Below are positions 25,808 through 34,612 of a stretch of DNA of 64,000 nt, piece by piece. The stretch lies in NCBI GenBank assembly GCA_022821545.1, contig JAJEDJ010000045.1, forward strand, positions 1 to 64,000, read 5' to 3'. Both the position numbers and the translations under genes were made by a program. The first letter of the stretch is position 1. Each line of letters opens with the position of its first letter. The notes under the pieces were generated by a model. That model saw only the letters and a list, made by a program, of their open reading frames with translations. It was not told the origin of the DNA and searched no databases. The DNA is from Caldilineaceae bacterium. Lineage in GTDB: Bacteria > Chloroflexota > Anaerolineae > Caldilineales > Caldilineaceae.

Positions 25808-28800
25808 CTATCCGTCAGCCTGGTCCAGAGGGTGGACCATTACGCTCACCCGGTTGTCCAGTTCAGAGCTTTCGGACACCACGTTAGCCGGGTCGACGAC
25901 GACCTGCAGCGTCCTCGCTCCCAGTCCGTCCTCCGCCCGGAACAGTGTGCGCACCGTGACCTCCTCTCCCGCCGCCAGACGCTCGACAGTCTGCGGCAGT
26001 CCGAGGAGGTTCAGATTGTCGGTCTCATCCAGGACGTGGACGCTGAAGCCGCCGACGTCCTCGCTGCCCTCATTGCGCACCGTGGTGGTTACAACCACCA
26101 GCTCACCTTCACCGGCCCGCGATACGCTTACCACCACTTCCTCATCGTTCAGAGCAAGATTTACTCCCTCTACGGGGTTTTCCGCGCCCGTAGACGCCGC
26201 CAAACTTTCCGAGTCCGTCCCCTGGCCGTTGCCTTGTGCTGACGAGCTGAAGCGGAGTGTGCGCTCGGCGTAGTTGTCGCTTTCGTCCGTCTCTTTGATA
26301 GCCTCGTTGGGGTCGGCCGTAACGCGAATCGTGCGGTTTCCTTCCAGGTCACTCGTATCGAATGACATCACCGCCAGTTCTCGGGCGCCGGGCTGAATTG
26401 ACTCCTCTATCGTGAACTCCCCGATTACGACGGCTTCCTCTTCAGTGGCGTCCTCAAACAGAACGATCACGTTCTCCGCCGCCAACTTGCCCTGGTTGCG
26501 AATCACAGCCGTAATCGTAACCGGCTCTCCGGCTTCGGGGACGGGCGGGAAGAAGCGAATGTTGGAAGGCAGAATCGTCAGATTCGGCGCCTCTTCAGAC
26601 GCTTCCGAAGCCGTCCGCACCCGCAGGGTCTTTTCAACCCTGTTGTTCTCTTCATCCAGCTCGCGCACTGCATCTTCCGAATCGGCCACGACCCGGATCT
26701 TGCGTTCTCCCGCTTTGCCTTCGGTAGCGTAGGTTACGGATACGGTTGTACTGTCATTTGCGCCAAGCTGGTCGATTCGCTGCGGGCCGCCTACCGGTCT
26801 GGGCACCCGTTCGGTCACGTCCAGGAAGCGTACTACGAAGCCCCTGGCATTTGCGGTGCCGCGGTTCGTGATCTTCGCCGTAATCTCTGTATCACTGCCT
26901 TCGACCGGTTCTTCGGGGTCGAATACAACATCCTCTTCGCCTACAGTGATGTCGGCCAGCTGCGGCGGCGAGATAAAGAGCCCGCGCGTCGCCTGGTTGT
27001 CCCGCTCATTCATCTCGGCGATGACATTGTTGGGATCGACTACCACCCGAATCTGGCGGCTTCCGGTTTCACCGGTGTCAGTGAAGGAGACCTCGACGGT
27101 TCCGCCGCCTCCGGCCGGAACCGCATCCAGCAGCTGTTCCGTGCCGATCGGTATCGAGCCGCCGCCGGTCACGTCAAGTATCTGCACAACCACGTCATGA
27201 GCCGTATCGGTCCCGTTGTTCAATACTGTGGCCGAGACCGTCACCACGTCGTGGATCTCCGGTGACTGCGGCGCAAACTTGATGTTGCCGGACAACATCG
27301 CCAGGTTCGGCGCCATCGCGGCCTGTACCGGCAAGGTAACGACCGTCTGGTTGTCCTCCTTGCTACCCTCGCGGATGAAGTTGTTCGGATCGACAACCAC
27401 ACGGATGCGTCGATCCCCTGGCCTGTCCAACGTGTCGTATATTATCGGTACGGTGGCGCTCGAACCAGCCGCCAGATATCCGATGACGTACGGCTGGCCG
27501 ATCGGCTCGACGCCGGCCTCCGTCACGTCCAGGAACTGAACGACCACGTCGGTGGCGTCCTCAGCTCCGTCATTGAGAACGATCGCCCGGACCAGCACCC
27601 GGTCGCCCTCTGTCGGGGCCGCAGGATTGAAGCCCACGTTGCGGGGCTGCACGATCAGGTTTGGCGCAGCCCGCTCCAGCACCGACACTGGCTTAGTGGC
27701 CTTGTTGTCGCTTTCACTGCTTTCCTCAATGAAGTTGCCGGGGTCAGCCGTTACTTCAATCCGGCGTTGACCCTCCTTGTCAGTCGTGTCGTAAACTACG
27801 CCCACGGCCGCGCTTCCACCGGGCGGAATCAGCGAAATCGCCTGCGCCGCACCGACAGGCACCGCGGGCCGTTCAGTTGCGTCCATGAACTGAACATCCA
27901 CGTCGCGTGCCGGCGCGCTGCCGTGGTTGACGATCACCGCAGTGAGAATTATCCTCTGCCCTTCCCGCGGCGATTTCGGCGTTACGGCAACGTTGCTTGT
28001 CTTGACCGAAAGATTCGGCAGAGGTTGGGCCGCCATCTTGAGCGCAGCCGACGCCCTGTTGTCCGTCTCTTTCGTCTCCGCAATATAGTTATTGGGGTCG
28101 ACGATCACTTGAATTCTCGGATCCTCTTTGCCCGCCGTATCGTACACGACCTGGGCAACCCCGCTGCTGCCGGCCGGTATCCGATCGATTACCTGCGGTT
28201 CGCTGATCGGTACACCTTGCCCGCTGCCTTCCACAAACTGCACGATTACCTCGCTGGCGTCCCCGCCGCCTTCATTCAGTACCGTGGCGCTGATCGTAAC
28301 CTGATCGCCGTCCACAGGCCTGCTCGGATGGAAGCCGACGTTGCCCGATTCAATAACCAGATTGGGAATGGCAGGCGGGTTTATCGAAATCGCGGCCTCT
28401 GCCTGATTGTCGGTCTCATCAGACTCAGAGATGAGATTTCGGCGGTCGGCCACCACCCGAATCTTGCGCTCCCCGGCTTTACCCCGGCTGTCCAGGACCG
28501 ATACCGCGATTCCGCTGCTACCAGCGGGAATCGAGTCGATCAGCTGACCTGAACCGATCGGAACGGCTTCGTCGTCCGTCACGTCCAGGAATTGGACATC
28601 CACCTCGCCCACATCTTGCCCGCCCTGATTGACAATCACGGCCTGCACACGGATCTCATCACCCGAGTTGGGGTTTGTCGGCGTGAAGCTGATATTGGCC
28701 GCTTGCACTGACAGATTCGGCGAAGTCCCCGCCGCTACCAGCAACGTCTTACTGGCGGTGTTGTCCGTCTCATCGCTTTCGGGAATGATCGACAGGCCGT

Positions 28801-31800
28801 CAACACTCGCCCTGATGCGCCGTTCGCCTGCGCGCCCGGCCGTCTTGAACGTGACGCTCGCAATCGCGCTGTCGCCGGCAGCGATCAAGTCCAATGTCTG
28901 TATGTCGCCAATCGGACTCAGTCGGCCTCCGGTTACATCCGTGAAATGCACCTGTACGTTTTCGGCGGCCGCGGCGCCGTTGTTCACGACGGTCAACGAG
29001 ATGATTACGTCACTTCCCGCCGATGCCGTTGGTGGATTGAACCCAATGTTTTCGGGCAGCGTCACCAGGTTCGGCATCGGAGCAGCCTCTACCTCCAGAC
29101 TGCGCGTGCCCTTGTTGTCTATCTCGTTGGTTTCCGGGATGAAGTTGCCCGGGTCGGCCACGACTCGCACCTTATATGTCCCCGAAGCCTCCGGTATAGA
29201 GAACTTCACCGACACCACGCCGCTGCCGCCCACGGCAATCCTGTCCAGTTCCTGTGCCTCTCCGATTGGCGCCGGCCGCCCCGCACTCACATCTTCAAAC
29301 TGCACGACCACATTCCTCGCAACTACGTCGCCGTCGTTGCGCACGACTGCAAGGATTGTTACCGTCTCCCCTACACGGGGTCTGGCCGGACTGAAACCGA
29401 TATTCTCGGCCAGCACAACCAGGTTCGGCATCGGCTCAGGATCCAGAGTCAACAGGCGTGTGGCAGTATTGTCCTCTTCGTTCGATTCGCGTACGCGGTT
29501 GTTGGCATCCACCAGCACCTGGATCTTTCGGTTGCCAATTGGTCTTTCGGCTGAGATAGACTCTGTGACGGTCACGGCTGCTGTTCCGCTGCTGCCCACG
29601 CCGATTTCAGGAATCGTCTGCTCGCTGCCCAGCAGGCGGGCCTCGCCGCTGGTAACGTCGAAGAACTGCACCGATACATGCTCAGCCGGCGCAGAGCCGT
29701 CGTTGCCGACGACTGCACGCAATGTTACTTCCTCTCCACTTACAGGTTGTGCCGGGTGTATTGCTATATTGTTACTGTGGATGAACAGGTTCGGCGCCGG
29801 AGCTCTGCCGACGGTCATCGAAGCGCTGCCCTCGTTGTCCTCTTCGCTGATCTCACGGATAAAGTTGCCAGGATCTGCAACCACCTGAACTGTTCTCGAT
29901 CCTTGTCCACCCGTGGCCTTGTATTCCACGACCGCGACGGCCGATGAACCGGGTTCGATCGCCTCAATTGTCTGCTGCTCCCCTACAGGTTTCACATTGG
30001 CGCCGGTCGCGTCCACAAACTGCACGATCACATTCTCAGCTCTCGAACTTCCCATGTTCAGAATCGTGGCGTAGATGGTAATCGGCGTGCCTGCAGCCAC
30101 CTCCGTTGCGCTGAAGCCGATGTTTTCATCTACAACGACCAGGTTCGGCGCAGGACCGTGACCCACACTCAATGTGGCGGTGGCGCTGTTGTCCCCCTCT
30201 TTCGACTCGGCGACCAGGTTATGCGGATCAACCTGCACCTCGATCTTCTGATCGCCGCTGCGATTGGCCGTGTCGAATCGGATCGATGCCACACCGCTGC
30301 TGCCGGGAGCAATCGATGGAATGACCTGCAGCGCTGCGATCGGCGCCGCAGGACTTCTGTTCGCATCCAGGAACTGTACCTGTACATCCTGCACTTCGGT
30401 ATCGCCCGCGTTCAGTATCGTCGCATAGATGGTGACTTCATCCCCCTCAACCGGATTGGTCGGGGCGATTCCGATGTTGCTGGAGGTAAGCTCCAGGTTC
30501 GGCTCTTCGTCCGACTGCAGCGACAGGGTCTTGCTTGCGCTATTGTCGGTCTCATCAAGCTCAGTGATGAAATTGTCCGGATCGGCCGTAACCGTGATAC
30601 TCGGGTCGCCCGCGCTCGCGCCCGAATCGTAAGTAACGCGGGCCACTGCGCTGCTTCCCGCCGGGATGCTGTCGATCACCTGGTTCGAGGCGACGGGTGT
30701 CGTTCTGCCTTCCTTGAACTGAATGACTACGCTTTCCGCGTCCTCCGTCCCGTTGTTCACAATCGTTGCCAGGATCGTCACCTGCGCGCCGGGCTGCGGC
30801 GAGGCCGGATCGAAGCCTATATTGTCCGCATCAACGTACAGGTTCGGCGCAGGCGCTTCCGCGACTTCGAGAGTCCGGGCGGCGGCATTGTCCGCCTCGT
30901 TTCGCTCGGACACGAAGTTGTTGGGATCGATCACCATCCGGACAGTTCGTTCGCCGCTCTTCTCTTCCGTATCATAGTCCACCTGGACAACGCCGCTGCC
31001 CCCTACCGGGATTTCGGCGATCGTCTGCGGCACGCCGATCGGAACCGCCGCGTCCTCATCCGTGACATCGACGAACTGCACCGTTACTGCGCGGGCATCG
31101 GCGTTTCCGTTGTTGAGAACTGTCCCGTGGATCGTTGTCGTTTCGCCGGCGCGCGGCTCCGATGGGTTAAAGCCGATGTTTATCGACTGCGCAAACAGAT
31201 TGGGCAGGAGCTGCCTCTCACCGGGTAACTGCAGTTTCGCCGTCAAAACCCGGACGTCGTCTACATACCAGCCTTCGTTTTCGTTAAAGGTTTCGTCGAC
31301 CGTGTCAAACCAGAAGCGAACCTGTATCGAGCCGCTTTCGCTCACGGCCTGACTCAAGTCCACGTCCCGTCGCGCCCAGTGCCCCTCTGTACCATGGGAC
31401 TCGAATACGGTCTTCCACGTCGTTCCGTCAGTGGAAATCTGCACTCGTGTGCGGTCAAAGCGCGTGTTTCTCTGCAGTTCGCTCCACTCGTAGAAGGTGA
31501 GCAGCGCATCGTCGGCCCCGGCAATGTCGATCACGCCGGAAGTGATCTTGCCCTCATTCTCCTCGCCCGTGTCGTAGTTGCGCTGCCTCTCCCTGCCGTA
31601 GTACCAAGAGGTCTCCGGGCTGTTAAATCGCAAGCTGGAAAGGTGCCACAGGCTGTCATCGGCGTCTTCGATCTTCCACTTGCCGGACCCGCTTTCCATA
31701 TCGTCTTCAAATACGATCGTGCCGGCGCTGGTTCGGGCAATGACGATATTGGACAGATCGGACTCGTTGCCTACGTTGTCGGCGACCCGCAGCGCAAAGT

Positions 31801-33496
31801 AGTAGGTTGTGTCCGGTTCCAACCCCGTGACCTCAAGTTCCTCTCTGGAGCCCGAAGCGCCTGGAATCGGAGCCGTCGCCACGCGCTGCGCAGAATCCCA
31901 GGTGGCATTCGATATCGGCGCCGTTGCGTACCTGACGTCGTAAGCGGTCGACTGCCCGGTGAATCCGTCATCGCCCGTCGCTGTCCACGCCAGAAGGATC
32001 TTCGTCAGGAGTACGCCGGAAGGAGAAAGGTCAGAAACGGTCGCCGGCGGCGTCGAGTCCTTCTCCATTGAATTGAACAGGTTCAGGCGCCCGTTGGTCA
32101 ACGTCTTTTTAGACTGTTCCGGCAGTGCATCGACACCGGACAGGATGCGCTGCTTTACCTGATCGTTGTTCAGCCCCTCAAACTCCGACCAGATCAACGC
32201 GGCCGCGCCGGCCACGTAGGGGGCCGACATCGATGTGCCGCTCGTGGACCCATATCCGGACGGCAAACACATCGGGCAGCGCCCGGACGGAATAGTTGAA
32301 AGAATACTTACACCGGGGGCAGCCAGGTCGACCCAATCCTCGCCCCAACTCGAGAAGCCGGCATAAATATCATCGTGATCGGTTGCCGCTACTGAAATGA
32401 TATTGTCCAGATCGTAGGCGGCGGGATAGAGCTTGCGGTTCGAATTGGAATTGCCTGCGGAGCAGACATGCAGTGGCGAATTGACCCGCCCCATCGCCTC
32501 TCGCAGAGCTTGCGAGGGCGAGCCGCCGCCCCAACTGCTGTTTGTTACCACGATGTTCTGCTTCTGTTTATTGCGCAGATCGTAAATGTAGTTGAAGCAC
32601 TTTACTGCGTTGGACGTCGTCCCCGTGCCAAAGGCGGTGATGAATTTACAGCCAAGGATTTTTGCATTCCAGCTGACGCCGACGACACCCTTCCTATTGT
32701 CACCCGCCGCGGCCGCAATACCGGCCACGTGTGTCCCGTGACCGTAGTCATCCAGCAGCCTGCCGCTGTTGTTTACCGCATTTATCCCGTGAAAGTCATC
32801 CACATAGCCGTTGTCGTCGTCGTCTATACCGTTCTCTACGCACTTTCCTACACCCTTGGGACACTCCTTCGGGTTCGTCCACAGATTTGGGATCAAATCT
32901 TCGTGTTCGACTTCGATACCGGTATCGATCACCGCGATTATTATCTCTTCAGAACCGGTGCTGATCTCCCATGCTTCCAGCGCGTCAACGTCGGCGTCGG
33001 CCGTGCCTCCTGTCTGCCCTGTGTTGTGCAGACCCCAGAGATTCTCGAATAAGGGATCCGAAGGCGGCGTCTCATTGATCTGCAGCAGGTAGTTTGGCTC
33101 CGCGAAGGCAACTCTGTCGTCACTCTCCAACACTTCAATCAGGTTTTCGTCCACATCGACCGGCGCGCCCGCCAGCCGCAGACCCTGGTCCGCGTCGGTG
33201 ACATCGTTATCCAGATTGTCCTTTTCCGAGAGGCCGTACTCGGCGTAGAAATCGGAAATCTGCTCACGCGTCACCGTCTTCTTGAAGCGGATCAGCACCT
33301 GCCCGGGCACATACTCCGCGACTTCCTCTTCCTGGAGGACTGCCCTCTCGATCGCGTCCACCCCGTTGCTGGACAGGTCCATCTCCCCGGAACGAAGGCT
33401 CGTGTCGAGAATGGTCCCAAGCCGTTCGCCGGAAAGCAAAAGGCCGGCGGCCAGACAAAGGACAAGAAACAGGGCAATGAGCGAAAACCGTTTCAT
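25808..33496 (-). CDS. Giant secreted subtilase with FnIII, jelly-roll and 14-15 CARDB repeats
   Basis: A 2562-residue secreted protein. Residues 1-24 are a signal peptide. Residues about 60-145 form an inhibitor-like propeptide (PGQVLIRFKK). The S8 domain, about 150-470, has an intact triad: Asp191 in AVIDTGIE, His253 in YGHGTHVAG and Ser422 in GTSMSAPYVAG, with oxyanion Asn349 in CSAGNS. A fibronectin-III unit follows at about 488-590, then a MAM/jelly-roll-like domain at 590-760 (ending GWYVDDVRVL). From about 770 on, 14 units with a (A/P)NL-x6-(N/D)(I/V)-x-(F/I)-x-P start plus a last degenerate one are CARDB domains of about 115-120 residues each. No sorting motif or terminal helix is seen. 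GGAGA precedes the ATG. Confidence 0.93.
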   Translation of the reverse strand: MKRFSLIALFLVLCLAAGLLLSGERLGTILDTSLRSGEMDLSSNGVDAIERAVLQEEEVAEYVPGQVLIRFKKTVTREQISDFYAEYGLSEKDNLDNDVTDADQGLRLAGAPVDVDENLIEVLESDDRVAFAEPNYLLQINETPPSDPLFENLWGLHNTGQTGGTADADVDALEAWEISTGSEEIIIAVIDTGIEVEHEDLIPNLWTNPKECPKGVGKCVENGIDDDDNGYVDDFHGINAVNNSGRLLDDYGHGTHVAGIAAAAGDNRKGVVGVSWNAKILGCKFITAFGTGTTSNAVKCFNYIYDLRNKQKQNIVVTNSSWGGGSPSQALREAMGRVNSPLHVCSAGNSNSNRKLYPAAYDLDNIISVAATDHDDIYAGFSSWGEDWVDLAAPGVSILSTIPSGRCPMCLPSGYGSTSGTSMSAPYVAGAAALIWSEFEGLNNDQVKQRILSGVDALPEQSKKTLTNGRLNLFNSMEKDSTPPATVSDLSPSGVLLTKILLAWTATGDDGFTGQSTAYDVRYATAPISNATWDSAQRVATAPIPGASGSREELEVTGLEPDTTYYFALRVADNVGNESDLSNIVIARTSAGTIVFEDDMESGSGKWKIEDADDSLWHLSSLRFNSPETSWYYGRERQRNYDTGEENEGKITSGVIDIAGADDALLTFYEWSELQRNTRFDRTRVQISTDGTTWKTVFESHGTEGHWARRDVDLSQAVSESGSIQVRFWFDTVDETFNENEGWYVDDVRVLTAKLQLPGERQLLPNLFAQSINIGFNPSEPRAGETTTIHGTVLNNGNADARAVTVQFVDVTDEDAAVPIGVPQTIAEIPVGGSGVVQVDYDTEEKSGERTVRMVIDPNNFVSERNEADNAAARTLEVAEAPAPNLYVDADNIGFDPASPQPGAQVTILATIVNNGTEDAESVVIQFKEGRTTPVASNQVIDSIPAGSSAVARVTYDSGASAGDPSITVTADPDNFITELDETDNSASKTLSLQSDEEPNLELTSSNIGIAPTNPVEGDEVTIYATILNAGDTEVQDVQVQFLDANRSPAAPIAALQVIPSIAPGSSGVASIRFDTANRSGDQKIEVQVDPHNLVAESKEGDNSATATLSVGHGPAPNLVVVDENIGFSATEVAAGTPITIYATILNMGSSRAENVIVQFVDATGANVKPVGEQQTIEAIEPGSSAVAVVEYKATGGQGSRTVQVVADPGNFIREISEEDNEGSASMTVGRAPAPNLFIHSNNIAIHPAQPVSGEEVTLRAVVGNDGSAPAEHVSVQFFDVTSGEARLLGSEQTIPEIGVGSSGTAAVTVTESISAERPIGNRKIQVLVDANNRVRESNEEDNTATRLLTLDPEPMPNLVVLAENIGFSPARPRVGETVTILAVVRNDGDVVARNVVVQFEDVSAGRPAPIGEAQELDRIAVGGSGVVSVKFSIPEASGTYKVRVVADPGNFIPETNEIDNKGTRSLEVEAAPMPNLVTLPENIGFNPPTASAGSDVIISLTVVNNGAAAAENVQVHFTDVTGGRLSPIGDIQTLDLIAAGDSAIASVTFKTAGRAGERRIRASVDGLSIIPESDETDNTASKTLLVAAGTSPNLSVQAANISFTPTNPNSGDEIRVQAVIVNQGGQDVGEVDVQFLDVTDDEAVPIGSGQLIDSIPAGSSGIAVSVLDSRGKAGERKIRVVADRRNLISESDETDNQAEAAISINPPAIPNLVIESGNVGFHPSRPVDGDQVTISATVLNEGGGDASEVIVQFVEGSGQGVPISEPQVIDRIPAGSSGVAQVVYDTAGKEDPRIQVIVDPNNYIAETKETDNRASAALKMAAQPLPNLSVKTSNVAVTPKSPREGQRIILTAVIVNHGSAPARDVDVQFMDATERPAVPVGAAQAISLIPPGGSAAVGVVYDTTDKEGQRRIEVTADPGNFIEESSESDNKATKPVSVLERAAPNLIVQPRNVGFNPAAPTEGDRVLVRAIVLNDGAEDATDVVVQFLDVTEAGVEPIGQPYVIGYLAAGSSATVPIIYDTLDRPGDRRIRVVVDPNNFIREGSKEDNQTVVTLPVQAAMAPNLAMLSGNIKFAPQSPEIHDVVTVSATVLNNGTDTAHDVVVQILDVTGGGSIPIGTEQLLDAVPAGGGGTVEVSFTDTGETGSRQIRVVVDPNNVIAEMNERDNQATRGLFISPPQLADITVGEEDVVFDPEEPVEGSDTEITAKITNRGTANARGFVVRFLDVTERVPRPVGGPQRIDQLGANDSTTVSVTYATEGKAGERKIRVVADSEDAVRELDEENNRVEKTLRVRTASEASEEAPNLTILPSNIRFFPPVPEAGEPVTITAVIRNQGKLAAENVIVLFEDATEEEAVVIGEFTIEESIQPGARELAVMSFDTSDLEGNRTIRVTADPNEAIKETDESDNYAERTLRFSSSAQGNGQGTDSESLAASTGAENPVEGVNLALNDEEVVVSVSRAGEGELVVVTTTVRNEGSEDVGGFSVHVLDETDNLNLLGLPQTVERLAAGEEVTVRTLFRAEDGLGARTLQVVVDPANVVSESSELDNRVSVMVHPLDQADG

Positions 33497-33733
33497 TTCA
33501 GAAGATTCTCCATTTGCTCCTCGATCCTGGGCGTCCGTAAGAGGATCGTTGTGAAAAAGTATCAGTTTCGGTTAAAACGGGTCCTTTCATGTTGACACAC
33601 ATAACGTGAATAATCAAATGCCATGCTCGTAGCCCCATGACGAAAACCGATCCTGCCGAGTCCGGCAATAATGTTCTGGCGGTTCTTGGGGTTGGCAAAA
33701 GGTACAGAAAAGAGGGAAGTTCGGGAGGGGACT
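33497..33733. other. Intergenic, fdhD end to subtilase start
   Basis: This 237-bp gap contains the subtilase leader. A short inverted repeat TGCCG-AGTC-CGGCA lies at about 33655-33668. No convincing gene is seen; plus-strand ORFs here lack ribosome binding sites. Confidence 0.4.
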
Positions 33734-34612
33734 TTACGAACTATCTGTCGCTTCCGGGGGGCCTTGTCCGTTCCATTCGATTCGCCCTGCGCCGGCGTAG
33801 ACGTTCAACCGCTCCCCGCGCAGGAAACCTATCAATGTGACGCCAAACCGCCGCGCCACCTCCACGGCAAGATGGCTGGGCGCGGACACGGCGCAGACCA
33901 CTGGCAGGCCCGCCACCGTCGACTTCTGCAGAATCTCGTAGGAAGCGCGGCCGCTGACAAGCAGGATGCCGTCATGCAATGGCAGCTTGCGCTGCATGAA
34001 CGCCCAGCCAATCAGCTTGTCGACCGCGTTGTGGCGGCCCACGTCCTCGCGCAGGCACACGAGATTGCCGCCGGCGTCAAACAGGCCGGCGGCATGCAGC
34101 CCGCCGGTCGCTTCAAACAGCCCCTGCGCCGCCCGCAGCTTCACTGGCAGCCCCGTGAGGACCGACGTGCTGATTTTCGGTCCCGCCGGCAGGGCAGGGC
34201 AGTCGCGCATCTCGATGGCGTCCAGACTTGCCTTGCCGCACACCCCGCATGAGCTGGTCGTGTAGAAGTGGCGCTCAAGGGTGGCCAGCTCCGGCAGCAC
34301 CGCAATACGCAGCCCTACGTTCACGATGTTGTAGCGCTGGTCTGCGTCAACGTCGGCGTCCACACAGTAGGTGATGCCGCCGACCTGGGATGGCTCTTCG
34401 ACGATTCCCTCGTTATGCAGAAAGCCTGCCGCCAACTCAAAATCGTTGCCGGGCGTGCGCATCGTCACCGCGACCGTCTGCGTTTCGCTCCCGGCCTGCA
34501 AGCGAATCTCCAGCGGCTCTTCCGCCGCCAGCTGGTCGTCCCGGACTCTGTGCCGCCCGCCTTCCACAACCGTAACGCGGGTCCGCACCTTGCTACCAAC
34601 GCGAGGTATCAT
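33734..34612 (-). CDS. fdhD: FdhD sulfurtransferase for formate dehydrogenase maturation
   Basis: A 292-residue protein that passes sulfur from a cysteine desulfurase to the molybdenum cofactor of formate dehydrogenase, a step needed for its activity. The redox-active cysteine pair lies in TSSCGVCGK. Other features are the N-terminal EEPLEIRL, TPGNDFELAAGFLHNEG, HAAGLFDAGG and REDVGRHNAVDK segments. Its ATG overlaps the TGA of fdhA (ATGA at 34609-34612), so the two are translationally coupled. It is the last gene of the operon. Confidence 0.96.
   Translation of the reverse strand: MIPRVGSKVRTRVTVVEGGRHRVRDDQLAAEEPLEIRLQAGSETQTVAVTMRTPGNDFELAAGFLHNEGIVEEPSQVGGITYCVDADVDADQRYNIVNVGLRIAVLPELATLERHFYTTSSCGVCGKASLDAIEMRDCPALPAGPKISTSVLTGLPVKLRAAQGLFEATGGLHAAGLFDAGGNLVCLREDVGRHNAVDKLIGWAFMQRKLPLHDGILLVSGRASYEILQKSTVAGLPVVCAVSAPSHLAVEVARRFGVTLIGFLRGERLNVYAGAGRIEWNGQGPPEATDSS

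Noticed and set aside
28629..31228. Long plus-strand ORFs (28629-29888 and 30158-31228) inside the subtilase gene
   Set aside because: They lie antisense to CARDB repeats, have no ribosome binding sites, and their sequences are reflections of the repeated coding strand.
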